DNA of 64,000 nucleotides from Caldifarciminota bacterium. Its GTDB lineage: Bacteria > Hydrothermota > Hydrothermia > LBFQ01 > DSFT01. Where the stretch lies: NCBI GenBank assembly GCA_025060695.1, contig JANXBH010000006.1:21437-85436 (forward strand), given 5' to 3'. Each line of letters opens with the position of its first letter. The stretch's first letter is position 1. Both the position numbers and the translations under genes were made by a program. Positions 8,438 through 17,974 of this stretch are shown piece by piece. A model generated the notes under the pieces. It was given only the letters and a program-made list of their open reading frames with translations. It was not told the origin of the DNA and did no database searches.

Positions 8438-9631
8438 ATGGAAGTTATTACAAAAGATGAAAATTATGTAGAACTTAATGTAGGACCACAACACCCTGCA
8501 ACACACGGTGTTTTAAGAGTAGTATTAACACTTGACGGAGAAAAAATTGTAAAAGCTAAGTGTAAAATAGGTTATTTACATAGAGGAACTGAAAAACTTG
8601 GTGAGGAAAAGAATTACTATCAAATGCTTATATATACCGACAGGTTAGATTACCTTGCACCACTTTCAAATAATTTTGCATACGTTAGAGCAGTAGAAAA
8701 ACTTTTAGGTATAGAAAATAAGATACCAAAAAGGGCAGAATATTTAAGGGTAATACTTGCAGAACTCTCAAGAATAGCAAGTCATATAGTAGGTATTGGA
8801 ACACATGTAATGGATATTGGAGCATGGACATTTTTCCTACATGCATTTAGGGAAAGAGAAAAGATATATGATTTATTAGAGGAAATATCAGGGCAAAGGA
8901 TGAATAATACATTCTTTAGATTTGGAGGGGTTGCAGCGGATTGTCCTGATGGTTGGCTTGATAAGGTATATAAGTGGGCGGATGAATTTGAAAAAAAAGT
9001 CTGGTCAGAGCTAATGGATTTAGTAGCGGAAAACCCAATATTTAAGGAGAGAACTATAGGAATTGGAATAATACCAAAAGAATTAGCAATAAACTTATCA
9101 CTTACAGGACCATTACTTAGAGCAAGTGGTATAAAAAAAGACTTAAGAAAAGACAGTCCGTATTCAGTATATAGTGAGTTTAATTTTGAAGTCCCCATTG
9201 GTAAAAATGGAGATACTTATGACAGATTTTTGGTAAGAATGGAGGAAATGCGTCAAAGTGCAAGAATAATAAAACAAGCTATTGAAAGAATACCTGATGG
9301 GGATGTTTTGATAGATGATTATAAAATAGTTCCACCACCAAAGAAAATAGTATACTCTCAAATTGAGTATCTAATTCATCATTTCAAAATTATGAGCGAA
9401 GGATTTTTAGTTCCGGAAGGTGAAGCTTATGCAAGTGTTGAAGGACCAAAGGGAGAAATAGGATTTTATATAGTATCAGATGGTTCATCTAAACCATATA
9501 GATTTAGAATAAGACCACCAAGTTTTATAAATTTACAAGCATTAGAAGAAATAGCACCTGGTCATTTAATAGCAGACTTTATAGCACTAATTGGGACAAT
9601 AGATATAGTCTTAGGAGAAGTTGATAGATAA
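8438..9631 (+). CDS. nuoD: NADH-quinone oxidoreductase subunit D (49 kDa)
   Basis: 397 aa. NuoD is a peripheral-arm subunit of respiratory complex I that lines the quinone-binding chamber. The signature GPQHPATHGVLR (about 16-27), the GYLHRGTEKL motif and the Tyr-rich YTDRLDYLAPL segment are all present, as is the C-terminal IVLGEVDR end. No other complex I gene is in the window, although nuo genes usually form one operon, so the remaining subunits must lie elsewhere or the gene is dispersed. The stop overlaps the next gene by 11 nt, which suggests translational coupling to the CCA-adding enzyme. Confidence 0.95.
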   Translation: MEVITKDENYVELNVGPQHPATHGVLRVVLTLDGEKIVKAKCKIGYLHRGTEKLGEEKNYYQMLIYTDRLDYLAPLSNNFAYVRAVEKLLGIENKIPKRAEYLRVILAELSRIASHIVGIGTHVMDIGAWTFFLHAFREREKIYDLLEEISGQRMNNTFFRFGGVAADCPDGWLDKVYKWADEFEKKVWSELMDLVAENPIFKERTIGIGIIPKELAINLSLTGPLLRASGIKKDLRKDSPYSVYSEFNFEVPIGKNGDTYDRFLVRMEEMRQSARIIKQAIERIPDGDVLIDDYKIVPPPKKIVYSQIEYLIHHFKIMSEGFLVPEGEAYASVEGPKGEIGFYIVSDGSSKPYRFRIRPPSFINLQALEEIAPGHLIADFIALIGTIDIVLGEVDR

Positions 9632-10484
9632 CTTAGAACTATATATAGTTGGAGGATACGTAAGGGACAAACTACTTGGCATTGAAAGTAATGATATAGA
9701 CATAGTTTTAGTTCCAAAAAGTAATGTAAATTTAGAGTTTGAAAAAGCAATAAATTATTTTCTAAAGCAAGGATATGAACTAATATTTAAATCTCTGTTC
9801 TTTACTGCAAAGTTTAGAAAGGATAATTTAATATTGGACTTAACTGTAGCAAGAAAAGAAAATTATGAATACAATGGGGCTTTACCTAAGGTAGAAATAA
9901 CAGGTTCTTTATATGAAGATTTAAAAAGAAGAGACTTTACTATAAATGCAATTGCAATGGACTTTAAAGGAAATATTATAGATATATTCAACGGAATAGA
10001 ACATTTAAGAAAAAGGATTCTTATTCCTATAAATTCTTTTCTTGATGATCCTACAAGGATTTTCAGAGCCATTAAATATGCAAAAAAATATAATTTAACT
10101 TATACAAGAAAGCTTATAAATCAGATAAGCAGAGCAAGAAGACATTTAAAAAATGTATCTTTCTCAAGGAAAAGAAAAGAACTTGGACTGATATCTATTG
10201 AAAAAGATAGAGTTTATATGTGGATGGACATTTTAAAGTTTAGAATATTTCCGAACTTATCCTTTAAAAATATAGTTTTTGAAATTGATAAAATTATCCC
10301 ATATACGGAAGGAAGCTGGGTATTGTTTTATATAGCTTTTTTAGATTATGCCATTTCTTTAGCACATATTACAAAATTAGAAAGAGAAATAATTGAAACA
10401 TTTAGAACAAAAAGAGTTTTAAATAAAAAGAATGAAACTTATGAAACTGCTAAGTATATACTAAAACTAAGGGGTCTTTTATGA
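9621..10484 (+). CDS. CCA tRNA nucleotidyltransferase / poly(A) polymerase family, class II
   Basis: 287 aa. These enzymes add or repair the 3' CCA of tRNA. The head domain is clear: YIVGGYVRDKLLG (G11-G12 with R15-D16), the catalytic DID (25-27), the RRDFTINAIAMD motif near 108 and the DDPTRIFRAIKYAKKY neck motif near 140. The protein is short compared with full bacterial CCA enzymes (about 400 aa) and has a reduced body/tail, so it might be an A-adding or CC-adding specialist; sequence alone does not decide. The TTG start overlaps the nuoD stop by 11 nt and follows an AGGAG. The 3' end overlaps the convergent DUF4388-like gene by 35 nt. Confidence 0.85.
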   Translation: MIDNLELYIVGGYVRDKLLGIESNDIDIVLVPKSNVNLEFEKAINYFLKQGYELIFKSLFFTAKFRKDNLILDLTVARKENYEYNGALPKVEITGSLYEDLKRRDFTINAIAMDFKGNIIDIFNGIEHLRKRILIPINSFLDDPTRIFRAIKYAKKYNLTYTRKLINQISRARRHLKNVSFSRKRKELGLISIEKDRVYMWMDILKFRIFPNLSFKNIVFEIDKIIPYTEGSWVLFYIAFLDYAISLAHITKLEREIIETFRTKRVLNKKNETYETAKYILKLRGLL

Positions 10485-11247
10485 TTTCTAATTTTTCTAA
10501 GATAGATACCTCAGGAGAAGTTCTATATATCTTGGTAAATTTTCTTTTTAAAATGATAATTCTTAAGGTATCTTTTTCAGAAATATAGAATAAACCATCA
10601 AGCTTCTTCAGAAGCCTGCTTAAAAAATCTAAGTTTACTCTTCCTTCTATTTCTGGCTCTTTGTAAATTGGAAGTTTTAAAATATCGTATTCTTCCTCAT
10701 TAACTGAAAGTCTATAAAAAATTATATCCTGATTTGAATAGAAGTCTTTTAGAAAATTACCTAAATTATTTACAAAACCTTCCACTAAATTATTATTCAG
10801 AAACAAAAAACCTATATCCTTCATATAGTATAGATTTTTACCCTTATTTATTTTTTTCATATTTTCTAAATTCTCTTGAAATACGTCAATTTCATTAGAG
10901 AAGTATAAAAGTAATTTTATGAATTCTCTTTGAAATTCTTTCAATATATCTACCTTTTGTTCAATTTTACTTAAAATAGATATAATAGGCTTTGGATCAA
11001 TATATTCCCCCTTCTTTTTTCTATCCTCATCCTTCAAAGGTCTTTCTATAATTTTTCCTTTTTTCCACTTCATTAGTCTTTCCAATTCACTCTTACCACT
11101 TCCATAAAGACCCTCAATATATAGTATATTACCATCTTCAACTGCACATTTTATTGAAGTCCCATCAGGTCCAATAAATATAAAAACTTGATTTTTCTTA
11201 TTCTTTAACGCTTTTGCAAGTTCCACAATAAGGAGTCTTTCTTCCAT
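10450..11247 (-). CDS. DUF4388/PATAN-like protein with a P-loop-like GxxGSGKS
   Basis: 265 aa. The N-terminal 70 residues look like a DUF4388 (PATAN) domain: a strand pair reading GTSIKCAVEDGNILYIEGL, then a helix and LMKWKKGKIIE. In other bacteria this domain accompanies response regulators and GTPase-activating proteins. The stretch GLYGSGKSELE (about 47-57) resembles a Walker A loop, but there is no Walker B or other NTPase motif, so I regard it as a fold coincidence. The rest is charged and helical with no recognised domain. The start overlaps the end of comEC by 43 nt and the end overlaps the CCA gene, so the gene is packed at both sides. Confidence 0.55.
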   Translation of the reverse strand: MEERLLIVELAKALKNKKNQVFIFIGPDGTSIKCAVEDGNILYIEGLYGSGKSELERLMKWKKGKIIERPLKDEDRKKKGEYIDPKPIISILSKIEQKVDILKEFQREFIKLLLYFSNEIDVFQENLENMKKINKGKNLYYMKDIGFLFLNNNLVEGFVNNLGNFLKDFYSNQDIIFYRLSVNEEEYDILKLPIYKEPEIEGRVNLDFLSRLLKKLDGLFYISEKDTLRIIILKRKFTKIYRTSPEVSILEKLEIIKDPLVLVYT

Positions 11248-12431
11248 AGACTAATTAAAAGAAAGACTAAAACAAGATACAAAAAAACTCCGAAAGTATT
11301 TAATTTAAATTTTAAAGCAGGAAGATTAAATTTCTCCAAAAGTACTACAGAATGTATAAAGACCAAATTTAATAAATGTAAGCTCATCCAAAGTTGCTCT
11401 ATAAATGGGAAAATAATGCAAAAGACAACATTAACCAAAAGCAAAGTTGAAATTGGTATAGTTATAATATTTCCAAAAAAATATAAGATTGGTGCCTTTG
11501 AAAAATGATATAATAATATAGGTATCGTAAAAATTTGAGCTGAAATAGAACCTTTTATGATATTTAAAATGTAATTATTGTCATATTTAAATGGACTATA
11601 AATAAGTCCTAAAACCGCAAGATAAGAAAGCTGAAAACCAACATCGTATATTTCTACAGGATTTATAAGTAAGTTAATAAGAAGTGCAAAACCAAATACA
11701 TTGAGCATGTTAACTTTTCTTTCAAATAAGTATGCAATTGAAAATATTAATGCAAACAGAAATGCTCTAAAGCAAGATGGTATGAAATCTAACATAGCGG
11801 TATACAAAAATACAATTATGGAACTTATAATAAAATTGAGCTTTTTGGGAATATAGAATATAGACAAAATGAAGGAAATAACAAGGAAAATTAGACTTAT
11901 GTGAAGACCAGAAATTGCTAATATGTGGAACATACCAGTTTCAATAAATGCATTCTTTATTTCATATGGAATAAATTCTCTATTATTCAATATAAAGGCA
12001 CTAATAATAGCATAGTCTTTAAAGCTAAATGTTTTATCTCTTAGTAAATTATCAAAAAATTCATACACAGGATTTTCATTTTTTAACTTTTCAAAGTCAA
12101 GCACTATAAAACTATCTTTCCTGATATATCCTGATACTACATAGTCAGCTGGATATAAATTTGATTTATATATACCCGAGCCTTCTATTGGTAATATACC
12201 CTTTGATGGAACATTTACCTCAATACGAATAGGGTAATCAGGCTTTACATTTGGATATTTATAAATCTCCATTCTTAAGGAACCGAGAAACATGAATGGA
12301 ATATATATAAGTGGTTTAAAAAATTTGAGAAAGATTAGGGATATTGCTAAAAATATAAATGTTAGTTTTAAAGGTAAAAAAAGACCAATTGCAAAACTAA
12401 TGGATATGAAAAAAATATGATATAAATACAT
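11205..12431 (-). CDS. comEC: ComEC/Rec2-family DNA uptake channel protein
   Basis: 408 aa with about nine membrane segments. ComEC forms the inner-membrane channel for single-stranded DNA during natural transformation. The core competence domain is recognisable from AFIETGMFHILAISGLHISLIF (near 165) and GFQLSYLAVLGLIY. The N-terminal OB-fold-like part is present in short form, but the C-terminal metallo-beta-lactamase nuclease domain of full-length ComEC (about 750 aa) is missing. The ATG directly follows the stop of dnaE (TAAATG), so it is translated from the dnaE message. A helix-hairpin-helix protein occurs elsewhere in the window (39.1-40.6 kb) but is a barrel protein rather than ComEA. 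Confidence 0.85.
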   Translation of the reverse strand: MYLYHIFFISISFAIGLFLPLKLTFIFLAISLIFLKFFKPLIYIPFMFLGSLRMEIYKYPNVKPDYPIRIEVNVPSKGILPIEGSGIYKSNLYPADYVVSGYIRKDSFIVLDFEKLKNENPVYEFFDNLLRDKTFSFKDYAIISAFILNNREFIPYEIKNAFIETGMFHILAISGLHISLIFLVISFILSIFYIPKKLNFIISSIIVFLYTAMLDFIPSCFRAFLFALIFSIAYLFERKVNMLNVFGFALLINLLINPVEIYDVGFQLSYLAVLGLIYSPFKYDNNYILNIIKGSISAQIFTIPILLYHFSKAPILYFFGNIITIPISTLLLVNVVFCIIFPFIEQLWMSLHLLNLVFIHSVVLLEKFNLPALKFKLNTFGVFLYLVLVFLLISLWKKDSLLWNLQKR

Positions 12432-15400
12432 TTACTCAAGAGCGTATTCAAAATATTGCTCTATTTCTTCCAGTGTTTTTATATTTAATCTATATCTTTC
12501 TGAGACATAAGTCTCAGACTTACCATTTTCATTTATTTCTATAAAAATTTCAAGACCATTCCCTGAACTATGAATTTTTATAAAATTTATAAAATCATCC
12601 AACCTATCAAAATTTTCTAAGTTTATTTTAAAGATAATTCTCTTCGCTATATTTTCCAAATTTAAAGGTTCTATACTTTCAAGTATAACAACAGGTACTT
12701 CATCTTCTTTATCTTCTAATTCTGCAACTATTTTATAAGCAAAATAATCACCCTCAATTATTTGCTTATATTTAGTGTATTTTTCAGGAGGAACAATAAT
12801 GCTAATTGCATCTGTAAGGTCCTCAACTGTCAAAATAGCATAAGTTTCCTTTTTTGAGTTCTTCTTTATTTGAACTAAAACTTTTGCTACGAACATTGTC
12901 ATTTTATCTTTATTTCTATTTAAGTCTTCAATCTTAGTTATATTTCTATGTCTTTCTATAAAATTGCAAAATGGTGATAGTGGATGTTTAGTTATATATG
13001 TTCCTAAGGTTTCAACTTCATATTTTAAATATTCAACTTCTTTTTTACTATTTTCTACTGCCTTAGCAAACAAACCACCATTTTTATTATCACCATTTAT
13101 TCCACATAATTCTGCTTCCCTTGATTTTATTATACTATCACAAGCACCTGATTTAATCAAGGCTTCTAATACTTTTCTATTTATTTCTTTTACCCTTGTT
13201 TTTATATCCCTAATACTTTTAAATGGACCCCTTGCTTCTCTTTCCTTTATTATATCTTCAATAGTATTTATGCCAATACCCCTTATTCCACCAAGTCCAT
13301 ATCTTATTGTGTTTTCATCTTCAATCTTAAACTCATAATCACTTTTGTTTATATCAGGGGGAAGGATTTTTATATTAAATTTCTTAGCTTCACTTATAAT
13401 TGAAGGTGCTTTTTTATAAAATTGTTGTCCTTTCAACATTTCAAGTGATAATATTGCAGTATAAAACTCTGATGTGTAATTTGCTTTTAAATATGCAGTT
13501 TGATAAGTCAAAAGGGCATATCCAGCTGAGTGAGATTTATTAAATGAATATTCTGCAAATTTTTCTATTGTTTCCCACAGTTTAATAATTTTGTTTTTGT
13601 CTTTTCCTCTTGACACCGCTCCATTTATAAATTTCTCCTTCATCATATCCATTAATTCCTTCTTCTTTTTTCCTATTGCTTTTCTTAAAATATCGGCCTC
13701 ACCAAGTGTAAAACCTGCAAGTCTATTTGCTATTTGCATTACTTGTTCCTGATAAACTATTATTCCATATGTTTCACTTAGGATATCCTTAAGTTCTTCA
13801 AAGTCATATTCAATATTATTCCCTTTGGATTTCCTTTCAATATATTCCTTTGCCCAAGCTATTGCACCTGGACGATATAGTGCAATTAAAGCTATTAAGT
13901 CTTCAAATCTATCTGGTTTCATTTTCATTACAAGTTCTTTCATGCCTTTTGAAGCTTCTAATTGGAATATGCCTATTAGATATCCTTTCCATAGCATTTC
14001 ATAGGTTTTTCTATCATCAAGCGGTATTTTATTTATATCAAAATCAGGATTTTTTCTTTTTCTTATTAGTTCTATAGTTTTTTCAATAATACTTAAAACT
14101 GTTACTCCAAGAAGGTCTATTTTTAAAATACCTAATTTTTCTAATACATCTTTATCAAACTGCGTAGTTATTACTTTCTCTTTTTTTACTGAAGATTCTG
14201 AAAGAGCTAATGGAACATGTTCAGTAATATCACCATCAGTTATAGCAAGACCTGCCGCATGGACTGATGTAGTTCTTGGCTTCTTTGTAATTTTCTCTGC
14301 ATAGTAGAATATTTCTTCTAATTTTTTGTCATTTTGTAATGCTTGTTTTACTTCTGGTATTTGTTTTATCTCTTCAAAACTTGTTATATTTTGTGGTATG
14401 TATTTCGTAAGTTCATTTATTTTAGTGTAAGAATAATCGTATATCCTTGCAACATCCTTTATTGCTGCCTTTGGTCCAAGTGTATTAAATGTAATGATTT
14501 GGGCACATGAATTTGAACCATAACTTTTTATTATATAATCTATTAGCTTGTCTCTCTTAATGTCCGCAAAATCTAAGTCTATATCAGGAGGAGATACCCT
14601 TTCAGGATTTAAAAATCTTTCAAATAGTAGATTGTATTTAATTGGGTCAATCTGAGTAATATCCAAAGCATAAAGCACTAAGCTCCCTGCCGCACTTCCT
14701 CTTCCCGGTCCAACAGGTATATTTTCACTCCTTGCATAATGCACTATGTCATATACTATTAAAAAGTATCCTTCAAATCCAAGCTTTTTTATAACTTCTA
14801 ATTCCATCTCAAGTCTTTGTTTGTATTTATCATCAACCTTACCTAATTTTTTTTCTAAGCCTTCGTAGGCAAGTTCTTGTAAATTCAAGTTTTTATTGAC
14901 TTTTGGCAGTTTTAAATTATTGGGGTCTAGTTTTATGCTATAATTGCACTTTTCTGAAATCTCTAAAGTATTTAATAATGCTTTTTCATATCCTTTAAAT
15001 AGCTCATACATTTCTTCAGGTCTTTTTAGGTATATTTCGTTAGTTTCTATTTTAAATCTTTTTGGGTCGCTTAGTTTTGATTTTGTATGTATTGCAAGTA
15101 ATATCTCTTGAATTTTACTATCTTCTTTTTTAATATAGTGAACATCATTTGTTGCTACTACTTTTATTTCATATTTCTTTGCAAGCTCAAGAAGCTCCTT
15201 ATTTACTTGTATATTCTCTTTAATACCGACATCTTGAAGTTCTAAGTAAAAATCATCTTTAAACACATCACGAAACCATTCAACAGCTTTTCTTGCTGAA
15301 TCATAATCATTTTTTAATATGTATTGCGGAATTTCTCCCTTTAAACACCCTGAAAGCACTATTATACCATCTGAATATTTTTCCAATAAGTTCTTATCTA

Positions 15401-15761
15401 TTCTTGGCTTTGAATAAAAACCTTCTAAATATGAAATTGTTGAGAGTTTGTATAAATTTTTTAATCCTTGGTCATTTTTTGCAATTAGTGTAATATGATA
15501 GTATGAACTTTTACTATCGGGTTTTTTATCTATTGGAACAGGAGAAACATAAGCTTCCATACCAAGTATAGGTTTTATTCCAACTTCTAATGCTTTTTCA
15601 TAAAAGTCTATAATACCAAAGAGATTTCCATGATCAGTCAAAGCAATAGCACTCATACCATATTCCTTGCATGTAGTTACTAAATCCTTAATACTTGCAA
15701 CACCATCCAATAAGCTATATTCACTATGAACATGTAAATGAACGAAGTCAAACTTTGACAT
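12432..15761 (-). CDS. dnaE: DNA polymerase III subunit alpha
   Basis: 1109 aa, close to the usual DnaE size. It is the replicative polymerase. The N-terminal PHP domain starts at FVHLHVHSEYSLLDG (7-21). The palm shows GPGRGSAAGS (351-360) and the catalytic PDIDLDF (392-398, Asp393 and Asp395). A helix-hairpin-helix (GLGGIRGIGINTIEDI) lies near 830 and an OB fold near 960-1050. The ATG is 6 nt from a TAAAAT box. comEC follows with no gap and the DUF4388-like gene after that, so the three form one unit. No proofreading subunit is seen here. Confidence 0.97.
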   Translation of the reverse strand: MSKFDFVHLHVHSEYSLLDGVASIKDLVTTCKEYGMSAIALTDHGNLFGIIDFYEKALEVGIKPILGMEAYVSPVPIDKKPDSKSSYYHITLIAKNDQGLKNLYKLSTISYLEGFYSKPRIDKNLLEKYSDGIIVLSGCLKGEIPQYILKNDYDSARKAVEWFRDVFKDDFYLELQDVGIKENIQVNKELLELAKKYEIKVVATNDVHYIKKEDSKIQEILLAIHTKSKLSDPKRFKIETNEIYLKRPEEMYELFKGYEKALLNTLEISEKCNYSIKLDPNNLKLPKVNKNLNLQELAYEGLEKKLGKVDDKYKQRLEMELEVIKKLGFEGYFLIVYDIVHYARSENIPVGPGRGSAAGSLVLYALDITQIDPIKYNLLFERFLNPERVSPPDIDLDFADIKRDKLIDYIIKSYGSNSCAQIITFNTLGPKAAIKDVARIYDYSYTKINELTKYIPQNITSFEEIKQIPEVKQALQNDKKLEEIFYYAEKITKKPRTTSVHAAGLAITDGDITEHVPLALSESSVKKEKVITTQFDKDVLEKLGILKIDLLGVTVLSIIEKTIELIRKRKNPDFDINKIPLDDRKTYEMLWKGYLIGIFQLEASKGMKELVMKMKPDRFEDLIALIALYRPGAIAWAKEYIERKSKGNNIEYDFEELKDILSETYGIIVYQEQVMQIANRLAGFTLGEADILRKAIGKKKKELMDMMKEKFINGAVSRGKDKNKIIKLWETIEKFAEYSFNKSHSAGYALLTYQTAYLKANYTSEFYTAILSLEMLKGQQFYKKAPSIISEAKKFNIKILPPDINKSDYEFKIEDENTIRYGLGGIRGIGINTIEDIIKEREARGPFKSIRDIKTRVKEINRKVLEALIKSGACDSIIKSREAELCGINGDNKNGGLFAKAVENSKKEVEYLKYEVETLGTYITKHPLSPFCNFIERHRNITKIEDLNRNKDKMTMFVAKVLVQIKKNSKKETYAILTVEDLTDAISIIVPPEKYTKYKQIIEGDYFAYKIVAELEDKEDEVPVVILESIEPLNLENIAKRIIFKINLENFDRLDDFINFIKIHSSGNGLEIFIEINENGKSETYVSERYRLNIKTLEEIEQYFEYALE

Positions 15762-15767
15762 GGATAA

Positions 15768-15773
15768 ATTTTA
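15768..15773 (-). promoter_or_regulatory. -10-like box of dnaE
   Basis: TAAAAT on the minus strand, 6 nt before the ATG of dnaE; no leader for a Shine-Dalgarno remains. Confidence 0.6.
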
Positions 15774-15832
15774 AATTTATACAATTAAGCAAGTTAAAAT
15801 TATAAAATTAAGTGTCAATCGTCCTATAAAGC

Positions 15833-17938
15833 TTACATTAAGTCATATGGATCAACAACAATCTTTAAGCTTCGCACATCTTTTATTTTCTCTAATTCTT
15901 GCTTTATTTGTTTATAATTTTTTGCTCTTAGAATTACCCTCCATCTATAATAGTTTCTTCTCTTTTCAATAGGTGCGCGTGCAGGACCTAAAATCTCTAC
16001 ATTATTATTATCTATTCTTTTTACAACTTCCTCTATTTTTTTTCTTGCAATATTTTCCTTCTTTGAAGTTGCTTCAACAAGAGCCATTTTATAAAATGGA
16101 GGGTATTTTTGATTTTTTCTATTTTCTAGTTCGTACTTTAAAAAACCTTCATAATCTATGTTTTTAACAAATTCAAAAATTTTATTTTCAGGGTCATAAG
16201 TTTGAATATAAACTATTCCTCCTTTTCTTATTCTACCTATAAATTGTATAAGCAATTGAGAATTTCTTTCATAATTTCTAAAATCGGGGATTAGTAAACC
16301 TATATCTGAATTAGGAATTATAGAAAGCTTAACATCTTTTAAATCAAAACCCTTTGAAATTACTTGAGTTCCAATTATTATTTTACTTCCATTTGAGTGT
16401 ATTTTCTTTATGATTTCATCAAGTTGTTTTCTATTTCTTATGGTATCCCTATCTAATCTAATTATTTCGCAATCCTTAAATATTCCATTTAAGCTCTCTT
16501 CTATTCTTTGAACTCCAAAACCCATACTCTTGATGTTATGCGAACCACAATTTTTGCAGTAATTAGGAATGCGCTGTCTCTTACCGCAAATATGACACTC
16601 CATATATCCTTCGTAAGATTTATGTAAAACAAGGTTTACTGAACAAGAGGAACAAGTATAGATATAGCCGCAATCTTTGCACATAAGAATGGGAGAATAC
16701 CCTCTCCTATTTAAAAATATCATAACACTTCTTCCACTTTCCAATTCTTTTCTTATATCAGGTAGTTGTTTTATAGAAATAAGAATATCACTACTTTCCT
16801 TTCTCAAGTCCACAACTTCTACCTTGGGAAACTCGTAGTTCTTTACTCTTTTAGTAAGTCTCAAAAGATGGTATTTTTTTCTTATAACATTGTAATAGCT
16901 TTCAATAGAAGGTGTTGCAGAAGATAAGACTACTGTTGCATTGTAGTATTTTGATATAACAACTGCAACGTCTCTTGCATTATAAAATGGCTTTTTATTT
17001 TCCTCCTTATATGCTCCATCGTGCTCCTCATCCACAAGTATCAAACCCAGATTATCCACAGGTAAAAATAGTGCCGACCTTGAACCTACTATAATCTTTT
17101 TCTTTCCACTTTTTACCTCACTCCAAAGATATGTTCTATGAGAAGGGGAAAGTGAACTATGATATATTGCAACTAAGTCTTTATATCTTTCATAGAAAAT
17201 TCTTGCCAATACTGGGGATAATGATATTTCTGGGACAAGAACTATTATGCCTTTTCCTTTTCTTAAGAACTTTTCAGCAAGCCATATAAATAAACTTGTT
17301 TTTCCACTACCTGTTGGACCAAAGAGTAAATATACTTTACCTTCTTCAATTATATTTAGAATTTCCTCTTGTTCTTTATTTGGTTTTGATGGAAGTTGTA
17401 CATCATATGAAAGAACTATTAAATCTTCTACTTGTTTTGATTGAATTTTTCTTATTTTTGAAACTTTTTTTACTATCCCTTTTTGAATAAGAGATTCAAT
17501 TACTTCAATTTCAGATGACTTAAACCTACTTAGTCTTACATAGTTTTTATCTTTGAGTAAGTTAATCATAGCTTCCTCTTCTTTGGATAAACTTGTGGTA
17601 TATGCAAGATATTTTCTTTTCAGGAGTTTTACATATTGTCTCTCAAATGAATAACTGTTCGGTGGGAAAAATAACCTTAATGCATGATAAAGACTACATA
17701 CATAGTAATTACTTATCCACTTTGCAATTTCTATTGATTTTTCACTAATTGAATAATTTTCTAAGCTTATAATTTCTTGCAGGTTTTCCTCTTCCGCTTC
17801 ATAGTTTTCAATAACGACCCCCCTCGCTAATTTATTTCTAACTCTTATATTTACCAAGTCTCCAATTTTAGCATTTATAGTATTTTTATAAGATAATAAT
17901 GCGTCTATTCCGAATACACAAATTTTTGAGATTAACAT
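15833..17938 (-). CDS. priA: primosomal protein N' (replication restart helicase)
   Basis: 701 aa. PriA recognises stalled forks and reloads the replisome. The N-terminal 3'-DNA-binding domain is followed by a superfamily 2 helicase with Walker A GPTGSGKT (207-214) and DEEH (303-306). The eight zinc-binding cysteines are all present (420, 423, 429, 432, 448, 451, 461, 464). Helicase motifs V and VI (IGTQVISKGFD, QFIGRIRKGG) are intact. The ATG lies 6 nt after a TAAAAT box. It is divergent from lepB across only 36 bp. Confidence 0.96.
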   Translation of the reverse strand: MLISKICVFGIDALLSYKNTINAKIGDLVNIRVRNKLARGVVIENYEAEEENLQEIISLENYSISEKSIEIAKWISNYYVCSLYHALRLFFPPNSYSFERQYVKLLKRKYLAYTTSLSKEEEAMINLLKDKNYVRLSRFKSSEIEVIESLIQKGIVKKVSKIRKIQSKQVEDLIVLSYDVQLPSKPNKEQEEILNIIEEGKVYLLFGPTGSGKTSLFIWLAEKFLRKGKGIIVLVPEISLSPVLARIFYERYKDLVAIYHSSLSPSHRTYLWSEVKSGKKKIIVGSRSALFLPVDNLGLILVDEEHDGAYKEENKKPFYNARDVAVVISKYYNATVVLSSATPSIESYYNVIRKKYHLLRLTKRVKNYEFPKVEVVDLRKESSDILISIKQLPDIRKELESGRSVMIFLNRRGYSPILMCKDCGYIYTCSSCSVNLVLHKSYEGYMECHICGKRQRIPNYCKNCGSHNIKSMGFGVQRIEESLNGIFKDCEIIRLDRDTIRNRKQLDEIIKKIHSNGSKIIIGTQVISKGFDLKDVKLSIIPNSDIGLLIPDFRNYERNSQLLIQFIGRIRKGGIVYIQTYDPENKIFEFVKNIDYEGFLKYELENRKNQKYPPFYKMALVEATSKKENIARKKIEEVVKRIDNNNVEILGPARAPIEKRRNYYRWRVILRAKNYKQIKQELEKIKDVRSLKIVVDPYDLM

Positions 17939-17974
17939 GAAAAAATTTTAAGGTGTTGCTTTAAAATTTTCTTA
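17939..17974. promoter_or_regulatory. divergent promoter pair for priA and lepB
   Basis: Minus-strand TAAAAT (complement of 17945-17950) is 6 nt from the priA ATG. Plus-strand TAAAAT (17962-17967) is 7 nt from a CTG that opens the lepB frame. The boxes are 11 bp apart. Confidence 0.65.

Noticed and set aside
8782..9198. 138-codon minus-strand frame
   Set aside because: It lies inside nuoD, whose family assignment is certain.
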